A stretch of DNA of 64,000 nucleotides from Linnemannia hyalina (Eukaryota; Mortierellomycota; Mortierellomycetes; Mortierellales; Mortierellaceae). A program made the translations under genes and the position numbers. The notes beneath the pieces were generated by a model, which had not been told where the DNA came from, did not search any database, and saw only the letters and a list, made by a program, of their open reading frames with translations. The DNA lies in the NCBI GenBank assembly GCA_019671135.1, contig JAHRHY010000011.1, forward strand, positions 1,302,001 through 1,366,000. The letters run 5' to 3'. Positions 41,274 to 53,059 of this stretch are shown here, in pieces (within the stretch, counting starts at the first letter, position 1; every line of letters starts with the position of its first letter).

Positions 41274-42629
41274 ATGCTCCGCAAATACCTGTTGGCTGCC
41301 GCCGCCATTGCTGCCTGCACGTTCATCCCCTCCTCTCTAGCCTCGCCTATTCCAGCACCGGCACCCTCATTACCCGCCGAACTCCAAGCATTGAACAAAC
41401 GCGCCAGCGCAACCGTGATCCGCGCCTGCACGGTTCCCGGCACCTTTGCGGTCACCTTTGACGACGGTCCTGGCACAGAAACACCCGCGCTGCTCGACTA
41501 CTTGGACGCCAAGCAAATCAAGGTCACCTTCTTTCTCAATGGACTGAACTACAACGATATCAACGACCCCGTCATCGCTGCGACCATCAAGCGCGCCTAT
41601 GCGGCTGGACACCAGATCGCCTCCCACACCTGGTCCCATGCCGACATTTCCCTTGCCACGACTGATATTGCTAGCGAAATGAACAAGCGTAAGTATTAGT
41701 TTTCTTTTGTGCTCTCAGAGAGATGCATGCACGCATTGTGTTGTTTTGGTTCCTGTAAAGGCGTGTGCGTTGTTGTTACGACTCAATGACATAGATGCAT
41801 TGTCTCTATAGATGCATTGTCTCTATTGTCTTACTGATGTACCTGAGACTTTTCTCAAATGGACCTGATAGTCGATGTTGCGCTGAAGGCGCTTATTGGA
41901 AAGCGGCCTGTGTACATGCGACCCCCCTACGGAAACACGTCGCCCGCAGCACTCGAGTACCTGGGATCCAATGGTTACAAGGTCATTAACTGGAACGTCG
42001 ACACGGACGATTGGATGCACGTAAGTTTCATTGCCCTCTTGTTGTTTTTGTGTTTCTTCAACTTCTCGTCACTTTTCGTCTTTTTTTTTGCAGTTTCGAT
42101 TGAATGAATGGGTTATGCAAGCCAAGGAACTATACATGTATCGTGCCACAAGGGAGACAGAGAAACGAAAGTGTTCTTTCGATTGTTTTGTTCTCCCATC
42201 CTTTTTTGTGCATGCATCCCTTCAATCAGGGCAAACCTCCGTGTTATTATTTTCTCTCTCTCTATCTATCTATCTCCCCTTCTTCTCCCTCTCCCTCCTT
42301 CACTTCTTCAATTCTTCTCAGCCTTATTTTTTTAGCACGTTCCACCCTGGATACTGCATGCCTAACATACTTCTGCGCTGCGCATGTTCCCCCCTCTTCT
42401 CCATCCCCTTCAATAGCCATCAAGCTTCAGGTTGAACTTGCAGGCGTACAAGAATGCGCTCCAGGGTGATACGACGGGCAAGTCGTTCATCAGTCTCCAG
42501 CATGATGCCGAGCCATTGACGGCCCAGGTCTTCTCCAAGCTCGCGATCGAGTATGTCCTCGCGAAGGGATTCAAAGTCGTGCCTGCCGGGTCGTGTCTTG
42601 GCGACAATGATAACTGGTACCGTGACTAA
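41274..42629 (+). CDS. secreted chitin deacetylase (CE4, NodB domain), copy 1
   Basis: The enzyme converts chitin to chitosan in the cell wall. Three exons (41274-41688, 41872-42020, 42417-42629) give 258 residues. A signal peptide covers about residues 1-23, followed by a short Pro/Ala segment and a dibasic NKR near residue 43. NodB motifs are TFDDGP (61-66), the zinc-binding SHTWSHADI, YMRPPYGNT, DTDDW and SFISLQHD. The third exon was started at 42417 because this restores WMHPSSFRLNLQAYKNALQG, matching the family, and keeps frame. No GPI signal or chitin-binding domain is seen. It is the upstream member of a tandem pair, with the same length and same exon 1 length (415 bases) as the copy at 45.7 kb. 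Confidence 0.93.
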
Positions 42630-43200
42630 GTGGACGGTGGGCTAGCGCGGATAGTATTATATCAACCCATAGCCACCTATTTTTTTAACAGGGAGGGGCA
42701 AGGGTCCTCGTCCATGCCGCCTCTTTTTTTTTTTTTTGAATGTCCGTGAGAAAAGGAGCCAGCACTCACGGACCCACACACCCACTCTTTTCATTTATCT
42801 TACACCCTTGCACCCTTTCTACACATCCTTACCTGGTACCTCATCTCATACCCCTTGTCATCTACCATCATCATATTTCTTCATTTACTTTTTTTTTCAT
42901 ACATCCATCTAGAACTGTCATCTACATTTGCCATTCTTCTTAATACAAAAGATCAATGTGTCTCAATTCTTTCGTTTTTTACCTTGTGCCAAGATGTTAC
43001 ATGTGAACTGTACAAGTGAGCCGAGGATAGGGGCCTCGATCTTCTTATAAATGGCGAGTGAGTGCAAGTGCTGTCCCTGTCCATGTACCTGTCTCCACGC
43101 TCACAGTCTGTGATACCACCCTACCTATTCTTGAGCGTCTCGTTAATTAAACTGGCCGGGGGGTACGGTACGTCCAAGATACGTAAATGCAAAGTTCAAA

Positions 43201-43204
<4 letters not shown>

Positions 43205-43267
<63 letters not shown>
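43205..43267. repeat. (AC)31 microsatellite
   Basis: This is a perfect AC run of about 63 bases between the tandem chitin deacetylases. It is the longest simple repeat in the window. Confidence 0.95.
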
Positions 43268-43269
<2 letters not shown>

Positions 43270-43556
43270 CACGCATCTGTTCGTTTTCATCAGTCCGTTT
43301 TGTCCGATCGTCCACGAATCGGGCAAAAAAAAAGGAAAGAAAAAAGTTGAGAGCACTTGCTCCAGGTCCTCGACTCATACCAAAAGGGCCAAATAAGTAA
43401 CATGGTCGTTCACGTTCCTTCAGGAAAAAAGAAAAAAAAAGTGCTCTCACTTTGTTCGTGTCGACTATACCTGGCTCAACAGCCATGCATGGAGGGAAGG
43501 GAGGCGCTCATTTTTTTTTCTTTTCTTTTCTTTTGTTTGTAAAGTAGGTGGGAGTG

Positions 43557-43593
43557 AGGAGGAGGAGGAGGAGGAGGAGGAGGAGGAAGAGGA
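43557..43593. repeat. (GGA)n microsatellite
   Basis: This is a run of about eleven GGA units with one GAA interruption near the right end. Confidence 0.9.
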
Positions 43594-45591
43594 AAAATGA
43601 AAACCCCCTGACTTTAGTTTTCGCGAGAGATAGCTATTTGTCCCCTCGCCGGTAGTTACGTATAGTATTGAAGTGCGTATATGCAGTCGAAGCGGAATGA
43701 GATGAAAGAGTACTATGACGAGAATAAAAGCTGTGAATTGATTTGTGGGCTGAATGCGAAAAGAAAAGAATCTGTTTCATGGCAAAACTTCCATCCACCC
43801 ACCTTCGGAACAAAGCGATAAAAAGTGAACACTTGAGGAGTGTGGAGTTGACAATTGCAATTGTGTTATAGATTCGAAAGCTTCCTGGTAAATTCACATA
43901 CAGGGAGGAGGGGTCATTTGTTTGTTAAGTCTGACTTTACTGTTTCAATGGGCGCAGGGCAGGGGGAACCATTGGATAGTAGGCAATTATTTCCGCAGGA
44001 GGAGGGGTCAGGGAGGAAAGAGTTGATGATTTGTTTTGTAAAGAGAGTTTGAGGGAAAATGTAGGGGCGCATTGTAAGAAACGTAGAAAGAGTGTCGACA
44101 GTTGATCATCTTTGCTGGTGGTGGAACAGCCAAGGCATCTGAGATTGCAGGGGTTTCACCACCAAACAATGTTCCCTAGTACAAAATAGATCCTTGCCTT
44201 TAGCTTTTGATGAATGATCACCCACCAATTGCTACGCTTAAACGCTCCCCCTTGAACCGTTGCCGTGTATGACGGGTCCAGGCACCTTTCGCTTGCGCGT
44301 CTGACTGGCAGGCTGTAGCTTGTTCATGCAAATAAAGGAGGAAGAGGGTTTATTTTCAGCACTACCCATATGTAAGAATAGATGGCCTGGGGGCAAGGAG
44401 GGCAGTCGTTTTCTGATTTGTTGTATCTCTATCGCAGTTCATGGTTGCGGTCGTGAGTGAGCAACGCGTGTGGTTGGTTGCTATTTTTTTTGACTACAGT
44501 GCTCTCAAGACCGACTGTTCTATGTTGTTGCTTTTGTGCTTTATCAAATAATTTTAGGGGGTGCCTCGTTCTAGACTTGGAAGTTTTGGAACCCATAAAC
44601 CAGGTAAACTATGGAGTAGCATAGGGGTGTGGTACTGTACCTTTCTGAAAACAACAACTAAAATCGCACTAGAACGTTTTGAGCACAACTACTCCAAATC
44701 AGATTCCCATCCTTTCCACCAAGCCCTTCTATGCAGTTGTGTATTTCGAAGAGCTATATTTGTGAACGAGAGATATGTACTATGGTGCAATGACACACAA
44801 ATTCATACACGCATAAGCGGAGTACCGTCAGCCGGTTTCAATGAGAAGAAGAAGAAAAAAAGGATGATGGATGATCAGTCATGACTTTTTCCAGGAGGGT
44901 TTCTAGCAATGTTGTTTGTTTTATTTGTTTTGTTTAAACACAATCTTGACGTCAATGAGTGGTTTCTAATGTCTCCAGCTCAGCCCCATTTTTGTTTGCT
45001 GGGGTCAACAGGGGCAGTAGCCGCTTGGTTTTGTTTCGGGTCGTCCCCGGTTTCTGATTTTTATTTTTCCATTCAGGGATAAAGGATATAATATCGCAGG
45101 GGGAGGCTGTTGGTTGAGTGGCTAATGTGAGGTTGGCAGCAACGAGGGAGAGGGATGTATGCACTGCGTGGACGATCTAATACCGCATTAACAATCGATG
45201 CGTTCCCATCGCTAAAACATCTCTGGATCGTTTTCCATTCACTATCAAGGTGAAGAAAAAGTGGTCGAAAGTTAGGGCGGAATGCGTTATTCCCAAAGGT
45301 TCAATTGAGAAGGAGGGGGGAAAAAAGTAGTACCATGGTATACATAACGGCAAGAGAGTACGAGACAGAGAGAGCGACAGAGAGAGAGAGAGAGCGCGCC
45401 GACAAAGGGAACAACAACAAAGAGATGAAAGTGAGCCATTGCGGTGCTTTTTGTTCAACAACATGTGGTCTGGCTTTTGTGTGTTGTTGTGGCTCCTCGA
45501 ATTCTTTCTTCCGTCCTCGTTTTCGTCCTTGTTCAATTGTATTGTTATTCAATGGTACCTGTTTGATAGTTGAGGTGCCTTTGGTCGATTG

Positions 45592-45600
45592 TATAAAAAG
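45592..45600 (+). promoter_or_regulatory. TATA box of second chitin deacetylase
   Basis: TATAAAAAG lies 150 bases before the ATG and is followed by a CT-rich leader, as in the upstream paralogue. Confidence 0.65.
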
Positions 45601-45741
45601 GGCGGCGGCCTCCCCGTTTTTTTCACTTTTCTTTTTTGTTCATCATCTTCACTCTCACTTTAGTTCACTCTTCACACTCTACTTGCATTCATCCTTCCCT
45701 TCCACTCCACTCACTTCCGCATCAAAAACAAATCATTCATA

Positions 45742-47096
45742 ATGGCTCCCATCGCCCGCATTGCTATGGCCGTGTTGCTCTTCTCGGCCACCTTCATCAA
45801 CGCCGCCCCAACTCCCACCAACGGTGACAACGACCACATTGCTGTCTTCAGCCGCGCTGTCTCCGCGGCCGACACCGGTGTCAAGCTCGTCTACAAGTGC
45901 ACCGTCCCCAACACCATGGCCATCACCTTTGACGACGGCCCATTCAACTACACCGCCGACCTCGTCAAGCTCTTCAATAAGAAGAAGGCCAAGGCCACCT
46001 TCTTTATCAACGGTGACAACAACGGCAAGATCACCGATTATGCCGCCGGCGTCAAGCAGGCCTACCTCGACGGACACCAGATCGCCTCCCACACCTGGGA
46101 CCATAAGGATTTGACTACCTTGTCCGTTTCCCAGATCAACACCGAAATGAGCAAGCGTAAGTTTTTCTTTTACTTGTTGAGGTTTGCTTCGCGAATGCTT
46201 TCTTGTTTGTTCTTGTGTGTTTCGCTATTTTGAACCATTTTGGGAGCCCGGAGTTTTTTTTGTTTGTTTGAGCTACTTGGACAGGCCTGGCTCCGCTTTT
46301 TTGTTACTTTTTGTTTGTTCATACTCCTCAAATATCGGGGTCGTATCTCACTCATCCCAAACGTGCTCCATGTGTCCCTTTTCTAACCAACCAACCCCCT
46401 CTCCCTCTCTCCTTTTTTTAATTCTTCTCCCCCTTCATCCCCGGGTTCCGCTCCTTGCGTATAAAATAATAATAGTCGATACTGCCATCAAGAAGATCAT
46501 CGGTGTGTCGCCCACTTACATGCGTCCTCCTTATGGAAGCATCAACGACCGCGTCACCAAGACCATCGGTGCCAAGTACACCATCGTCATTTGGAGCCAG
46601 GACACCAACGATTGGCAACGTAAGTTTTTCCTCAATTGCTTTGTTTACTGCGCGATGAATGTGGTATTATTGATGAGGAAAAGTGGGTGAGAAGGAGCTG
46701 GAGGAATGTTCATAAATGGGGACGAATGGGTTACCGGTTCATGCACCTGCCCTTCGTCTCCTGGTACTCTATCCTTTCCCCCTCGTCGGTTCAAGCGGCG
46801 TCCCCAGCCAACCCAAAGTCGGTTCGCCACTGCATAAACTAACCCTCTCCCTTGCATCTGGCATGTAACACTAAATAGACGAGAGCGATTGGAAGAAGAG
46901 CTACAAGGTCTACACCGACAAGATCAAGAAGGCCAACGGCAAGGCCGGCGATATTATTCTCCAGCACGAGACCATCAAGCTGACTGCCCAGGAGCTCGCC
47001 CCCAGGGCCATCGACTACGCTCAGTCCATGGGATGGAAGCTCGTCACCGTCGGTGAGTGCCTTGGCAAGCCCAAGAGCACCTGGTACCGCAAGTAA
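45742..47096 (+). CDS. secreted chitin deacetylase (CE4, NodB domain), copy 2
   Basis: It catalyses the same reaction as the copy at 41.3 kb. Three exons (45742-46156, 46476-46619, 46879-47096) join to 258 residues. A signal peptide covers about residues 1-22. NodB motifs are ITFDDGP (61-67), SHTWDHKDL, YMRPPYGS, DTNDWQ and ILQHE. The last has Glu where copy 1 and most family members have Asp. The protein ends LGKPKSTWYRK, parallel to LGDNDNWYRD in copy 1. Intron 1 is at exactly the same place and phase as in copy 1; intron 2 is displaced by two bases relative to the conserved His codon. Very strong codon bias suggests higher expression than copy 1. It converges on the MDE1 gene. Confidence 0.94.
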
Positions 47097-47620
47097 ATTC
47101 TCTCTAGTCAGTGAAGAGATGAACCTGAAAGCGCTGCAGGGTCATGAACTATTCACTGTTCCCTTGATGGGAAGGAAATAGTTGCTGTTCTTGTCTGTCT
47201 TTTGTTAAACGTTTTTGCATGCTTTGGGGAGAGGGAGGTAGTGTGCCTTTTTCTCTCTACCCACCATACCTTTTTTTATGTCCATGTCCATGTCCACGTC
47301 TAAACCCCCCTACCTACTATCTAAAAAACCATTTATGTAACATACCTATTCGAATCTATTAAAGTGCTTAGAAGAATGAACAAAAAAATAACGTTCGTTG
47401 CAATAAGGTGCAAGAGGTGCTCTTTGTTTGTTTGTGACGAATGGGCCACAAGAATCAGGGTCTGGACACATCTAGTTAGCTCCATTTTTGCTCAGAAACA
47501 GATGGCGAAGTCTAGATGGACATATTTTTGAAGTGTGTTGCCTTTATTTTCCTACGCTGGGAACTAGATGGGCGATATGATGTTTGAATGCGAAATGCAA
47601 TTGCTCGTTCACCATGGTCT
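47097..47620. other. intergenic between convergent genes
   Basis: These are the 3' flanks of chitin deacetylase copy 2 (+) and MDE1 (-). No gene is seen. A short TGTCCA repeat lies near 47279-47299, with AT-rich possible polyadenylation sequence around 47330-47390. Confidence 0.55.
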
Positions 47621-49051
47621 TTAATAGGGTGAGTCGGCAGGCTTCTCGGCAGGGTCTATTCACAAAGTAAACACAACGATGGTCGCAAAATGGGGTCAAA
47701 TTAGTGAACACTTTTCATTGCTCCTAGCATCCTGTGCTCGAGCACTTTTCATTCAATTTAGGTCACCTACCAATGCCGATGCTCTTCATCTTGACGGCGA
47801 TTTCAAAGAGGTAGTCATAGCACTCTGCCATGCATTTGGCCTTCTCCCACGATTCTATTGTTGTTTTTGAACGGCACAGAGAAGATCCAAATTAATAGGT
47901 TTTCGAAGCAAAACGCACTGACACATGCAATTAATTATACGCCACTAATCCCTATCCTGCTTACCCCCCCAGACGTAGACACCATGGCGGCGGACAAGAA
48001 CAGCGCATGTGTCAGGATATTCCTCCATAGCCTAAGAACAAAGGCAACGCCATGTTAGTTTATCTCCTAGCCAATCTACTTTCCCCATTTGTCCAGTCCG
48101 ATATCACTTCATAATACAACAAGCGACGAACCTTGGCCATGCGGTCGGTAAGATCCTCCTCCTCAGCAGTGTTCTCGACAATAGGAACCACAAGACGATC
48201 GAAATAACGAAGGTTCTCCTTGGACATGCCCTTGCGGATACCCTTGATCATCTCCTGATGAGTGATTACAAACTCCTTGCCTGGGTAGAGGAGTGTGGCC
48301 ATGACCGCGTGCTGGGAGTGAGTGTGGATACAGGCGCCGGCCGCGCGCATCGTGTAGGCATTGTAGAAGAGGGGCGTGCAGGCCGAGGGCTTCAGGACCA
48401 AGGGCTTCCTGAGTACGTTACGGCTGGCCAATTCGAGAACGAAGAGGTCCTCGGGCTGCATTCTCTCCTTTTGGACGCCTATATTTTTTTTAACGGTGAC
48501 GTTGGAGAGGGAAGGGGCGTCAGTTATTTTTTTGGTGAGTGTAAGTGTTTCCTGTGCCATTGAGATAACTTCCTGCACGTGCATTCCCGTGTTTTCCATG
48601 ACAATGAATGTTATCTTTGTACCTGAAGGTGCGATGTAGACATGCTCACTACAATGAAGCAAAGTTGGGGGGAAAAAAACAACGAAAAATGGTCAGTCTG
48701 GTTGCTCCAAGTGGACAATTGATCCAGCACGAGTCAGCGAGCAATGAATTCCTGATAACAACTTACTCCTTGCGGATACTGATTCCACCACTATGTGATA
48801 AAGCGTCAATTAGGAACCGAAGGTATGTTAATTGACTGATATTCCCTGTGCCCCCGTCAAAAGGGAAGTTGATTCCGAGAATGAATGCATAATCTCTGGC
48901 TGAACGAATGAGGTAAGTTGAAGCTTTTTATGCTTTACCCGGTGCCAGTGACCCAGCCGACCTTGTAGAAGAGACGGCAGAGCTCGGGGATGAGGTTTGC
49001 GGGGTGGGTCTTGTCCGATGAAATGACGAGGCTGTTGTTGTTGCTTGTCAT
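47621..49051 (-). CDS. MDE1: methylthioribulose-1-phosphate dehydratase
   Basis: This class II aldolase-fold zinc enzyme of the methionine salvage pathway dehydrates methylthioribulose 1-phosphate. Seven minus-strand exons (48939-49051, 48767-48790, 48623-48648, 48132-48478, 47965-48031, 47771-47854, 47621-47655) join with consistent phases to 231 residues. Hallmarks are [43 protein letters not shown], the zinc-binding IHTHSQHA, the third zinc ligand in [17 protein letters not shown], and [14 protein letters not shown]. Two exons are only 24 and 26 bases long. The donor after exon 4 is GTTCGT rather than the usual GTAAGT. It is divergent from ATG27 and ends near chitin deacetylase copy 2. Confidence 0.95.
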
Positions 49052-49871
49052 GGCCGAGAATTCCTGAAGGCGGAGAAGTGAGTTGTGTTAAGAGAGGTGT
49101 GTGTTTTCACACAAAACTCTCCTTTCCGCCTTCGACGACGTGACGGTTTATTTGACCATGGTTTGATGGTTTGAGAGCGGCCAATTGTTACATGGGAGGC
49201 ATCAATTGTTATGTCACTTCCGCTGTTTCTCACGGTATCTGCAGCATGGGTACCATGCGCTGACATCAATTGATAGCTCCTTCGATACTGTACCTCATAA
49301 GGATTAGGGACTATTTGAGGGAGCATTTGGAGGGGTGCAGCCAATCGACGATATGATGACTACAGCTTCAGATGCGCTGGGTGGTGATATTCAAGGCTCA
49401 GGGCACTGGTGCTAGAGTGTTCGTGTTTTGCACTTTGCTGTGCTATTCAACCCTTCATTCCATGATGCATCATGGGCATGGGTTAGAGATACTCCCAATT
49501 GCCTTCTCTTCTTCAAGAGACACACCCCAGGGATGTTGAATGTGGCAAACAACAAGTGTTGGCGCTGTTGTTGCTGTGTAGGATAACGTGCAAGGAATCT
49601 CATCACCCCTAAAAATCGACCGTCCCTTTCTTTCTTTCCTGTCCACTGTCCACTGGCTGAGTGTCAGTCTTGGCAAACCACCTATTATTTCATATTCGTT
49701 CTTTCTTTCTTTCTCTTCCTTTCCATCACTTTCTCTCCATTCCACTCCACTCCACTCATTCTCCCTCCTCCCCCTAACTCACCGACGAGACAAACGCCGA
49801 ACTCAGGAACAAGTCTGCTCAGGATTAACTACATTCAACAAGAACCTTCATATACAAATACCAGGATCAAA
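49052..49871. promoter_or_regulatory. divergent promoter region, MDE1 and ATG27
   Basis: These 820 bases lie between two start codons facing away from each other. No gene is seen. The ATG27 side is CT-rich with a TTTC repeat near 49700-49720; the MDE1 side has no clear motif. Confidence 0.5.
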
Positions 49872-51410
49872 ATGATCACTCCTCGTCCTCGCACGGCCAT
49901 GGTGGCCACATTCGCCATCATCTCGGCCCTCCTCACCTCTTCCTCTGTCTCTGCCCAGGATACCACCCCATACGACTGTGCAAAGGTCTCCGTTTCTGGA
50001 AACTCCTACGACATCTCTGCCTTGAAGAAGTACGACACTCCCCTCTTTTCATTCTGATACCTTCTGTTGTCTGCTCATATGTTAAAAATTGGTTCAGTCG
50101 ACACAACACCCAACTCTAACCGTGCGCGCTCGACGCCATTGGCCTTGGCTGTTCCTCTTTTTCTTAGAACATACCTGGTCAAGGGTGAGGATACGCCAGT
50201 ATATCCTAATAAGCAGCGGGTCGACTATTTCGTGAACCCCTGCCAGGCTATTGTTGTCCCCGACGCTGAGGTCAAGCAGCACTGTGTCGCTGGCGCTTGG
50301 GTCTGCCAGGATACAAAGGTCATCTTTGAAGACGGCGAGTCCAAGACTCTCTCCCTTCTGCCCATTGCCGGAACTGCACCCGCCGCAGATGGCATCCCAG
50401 CACGCGAGGTCGCTCCTCTTGCCGCCCTCGCCGACAAGATTGAGAACGTTGCCGAGGGTACGCTTATTATTTCGTTGTTTGTTATTGTAATCGTTGTTTG
50501 GTATGCGATGAAGAGGGGTCATGGAACGAGGACACACTCCTTTTTATCTGCTGTCGTTGGCGTGCTGTATCCTTGTCGTGTCCATGACGTTGGCGTAATA
50601 CCCTTGTGCCCAATTCTTACCCTTGCCCGTTCTCCCTATTTTATCTTGAATAGTGCCATGGACCTTGACCTTGAAGGGAGGATTGATCAAGGGACAGGAC
50701 CAGTCGGCCGTTATCACCTTTATCTGTGATGCTTCAGTTGTAAGCGGGGAGGCTTTTTTGTTCTTTCAACAGGATGTGTTCAGGATATGATACTACAGGA
50801 ACAGACAACAGGGGACAAACCAGGACTAAGACCCTTTTCTTATTACTTCGTATAGACCGATGATAACCTTGCACCTACGCTGACCGGATACCAGAACGGA
50901 GTGGCGAGCTTCTCATGGAAGCACAAGTCTGCTTGCGCGTAAGTCATTTTTTTTTAGTTCTCGCTTCAAACCTTTGTCAACGGCCCCTCAGGATTTTAGA
51001 GATATTGAAGAGATGAGCCTTCGATTCTGACATATGCCTCATCTTTTTTTCTTGAACTTGTAGTGTCCACCTTCAGTTGCCTGTCCAGGAGAGCATGAGC
51101 GGATTCAGCGTGTTCTTGACAGTGTTCTTTTCATTTGCTTTCATCTACCTTGTCCTCGGCGCAGTGTACAACCACCAGGTCTATGGTGCCAAGGGACTCG
51201 ACCTCCTTCCCCACAAGGGTAACTTTCAATGCTTTCGTTGTGTGTGTTGTGTTCATTGACTCGTTTTTACTGAAACTAATCGTTGTTTTCTCTACCTGCT
51301 TTCGCATAGATTTCTGGAGAGACTTCCCCACCCTGGTGGTTGATGTTGTTCATCACGTCTGGGATTCAGTTACAGGACGCGCCAGAGGAGGTGGATACGT
51401 GTCCGTGTAA
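49872..51410 (+). CDS. ATG27: Autophagy-related protein 27-like type I membrane protein
   Basis: Atg27 is a Golgi/endosome/vacuole membrane protein involved in Atg9 vesicle traffic. Six exons (49872-50029, 50168-50457, 50654-50739, 50856-50938, 51064-51218, 51310-51410) join in frame to 290 residues. There is a signal peptide (about 1-29), then a luminal MRH-like domain with paired cysteines (YDCAKVSV, FVNPCQ, QHCVAGAWVCQD, ITFICDASV, KHKSACA). A single transmembrane helix (GFSVFLTVFFSFAFIYLVLG) follows, then a cytosolic tail DFWRDFPTLVVDVVHHVWD. The protein ends GGGYVSV, a YxxPhi sorting signal like that known at the C-terminus of yeast Atg27. A general mannose-6-phosphate-receptor-like protein is the alternative name. 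It is divergent from MDE1 and convergent with eL39. Confidence 0.9.
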
Positions 51411-51806
51411 AATAACACAATGGACAACTGAACATAACACCCACCCTCACCCAACTCCATCCCCCAATGTCCAAAGTTGCCACGTAGTTTGTATTAGGGT
51501 TCCCTCCGCCCTCTTTTTTTTTTCTTTTTGCTTTTCATAATACATTCCACTCAGCCTCTTATTTTGATATTCGGAACCATGCTTTCCTTGTTCAGAAAAC
51601 AAACGGCTATCTTTGTCATTTCAACATGACAGTAGCATGCACAAAGTTTTTGATGTTTTTTGATGGTTTCATTGGAAGTTGTTTTTTTGTTTCAAAACGC
51701 AAACAAACGCGAGATCTTTATGAGTAACAGACTGAAAAAAGGTCCACAAGGGGAGAGAAGAATGGTCCTTTTCCCAGTATCTGCTGTACAAGTGCGAGCA
51801 AAGTAT
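51411..51806. other. intergenic between convergent ATG27 and eL39 genes
   Basis: These are the 3' flanks of both genes. No further gene is seen. Confidence 0.55.
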
Positions 51807-52101
51807 TTAAAGACCCAGCTTGGTGCGGCGCCAGTGACGACGCTTGGCGTTGTAACGGATCTATTGAGGGGGAAAAGAGGAAAAAAATTACAAGATAATG
51901 TTAGTATTTAGCTAGATCAAATCTAAAAAAAAAAAAAAAAAGTATGCAAGAAAGAATGCCACCTAGGCAGAAAAGGCGCTTCCAATGTTAAAGGAGATGT
52001 ACCTTGTTATCGGTGCGCATGCGGCACCAGTTGGGCAGAGGGCGGTTCTGCTTCTGCTTCTTTCCGAGCTTGCGCTTGATGATAAACGACTTGTTGGAAG
52101 G
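51807..52101 (-). CDS. RPL39: 60S ribosomal protein eL39 (exons 2 and 3)
   Basis: This is a small basic protein lining the ribosomal exit tunnel. Two minus-strand exons are clear: 52003-52101 codes for [20 protein letters not shown] and on through [11 protein letters not shown], and 51807-51860 codes for [17 protein letters not shown] plus stop. Together with an initiator Met they give 51 residues, exactly the eL39 length. An in-frame TAG is part of the acceptor directly before the Pro codon, so the ATG must come from an upstream exon. The only ATG followed by GT between here and the ORC2 start is at 53060-53062 (see separate entry). Confidence 0.95.
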
Positions 52102-53059
52102 CTAAAAGAGGGGGTTCAGGGAATAGACAAGGGGGAGGACGTGATAAGTCGTGTGGATCTTGAACGTTTGCGTGATGTGTGGAGATTTGGAGAAGGGGTG
52201 TCTTGTGTGTCCTGTAGACTCAGATGTGGGTAACTCCTGCTTCCTGCCGCTTTGTTTTTGAATGTGCCATGATAGTGAGAGCTGCTGGTAAGCCCGATCG
52301 ATAGACGTTTGTCGCTGTCAATTGGGCAAAGGTCGTCCCCTCAAGGCCACGTCTTCACCGAAACATGTCTTCCTGGTTGCTCAAGTGCAGGATCAAAGTA
52401 GCCCCCACTCTCCTCTTCTCTCTCGTCTAGAACAGTCTGACGAAGGGTGTTCCTGGCTATGAGTTGCCTGTTGGAGTTTTCGTTGTACGCCAGAACAAGA
52501 CGTATGGTCGGTTGTCTTTGTCGGCTAGGGGGTAGACGAGTTGTTTGTTTTTCCGGTGTGTTGTTGGGTGTGATGGTGTGCGCTGCAGGTGTCTGTTGAA
52601 CGAGGGTCACAGTCAGGATTTGATGCAGAGTTCCTCCATGGACAGAGTGGATTTCTACACCCATCGGTTTCCCGTCAGATGCATCCAGTTCCCCCCCTGG
52701 AGTGTGTCTTTCATCGATGAAAAAAGCCGCTCTCCTTTTTTTTTTGTCAAGTATCGGTGTTGAGTGTGTTGTTGCGTTTGACGAGAGGCGTTCCCGCAGT
52801 CTGGTCTTCCTGTCTAACCGAGTTATGCCTTCGAAACGACAGAGTTCCGGCTCATAGTCGATAAAGCGCTTAAAATCGACTGCCGATGATGTCGATAACC
52901 CTGGATATGGTTGATAGTAGATTCCTGAATAACAAGCGAGGTAATGGTGCCGGGTAGAGTGATGGATGGTACGGATGCATGGTTGGATGGGTCCTCAACC
53001 CATCGATGGGAGGGGTGTCCCTCCCTTCCTTCCCGAATGATCCAGCCAGGATGTAGTAC
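52102..53059 (-). other. probable first intron of eL39 gene
   Basis: If the ATG at 53060-53062 is the start exon, this 958-base stretch is its intron, far longer than most introns here. A 107-codon minus-strand frame at 52341-52664 and the open + frame extending ORC2 upstream lie inside, but neither looks like a protein. I found no convincing snoRNA boxes. Confidence 0.45.

Larger units (their letters stand above)
42630..45741. other. 3.1-kb spacer between the two chitin deacetylases
   Basis: No gene is supported. The spacer contains a long (CA)n tract, a (GGA)n tract at about 43557-43593, several poly-A/T runs and a short inverted repeat at 44116-44167. The last 150 bases hold the TATA box and leader of the second chitin deacetylase. 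Confidence 0.6.

Noticed and set aside
44561..44884. 107-codon + frame between the chitin deacetylases
   Set aside because: No ATG-supported start, no family match and no codon bias; probably chance.
52605..52730. Possible C/D box snoRNA on the minus strand in the eL39 intron
   Set aside because: A CGATGAA element and nearby CTGA are present, but the C box is imperfect and no terminal stem is evident. Too weak to call.
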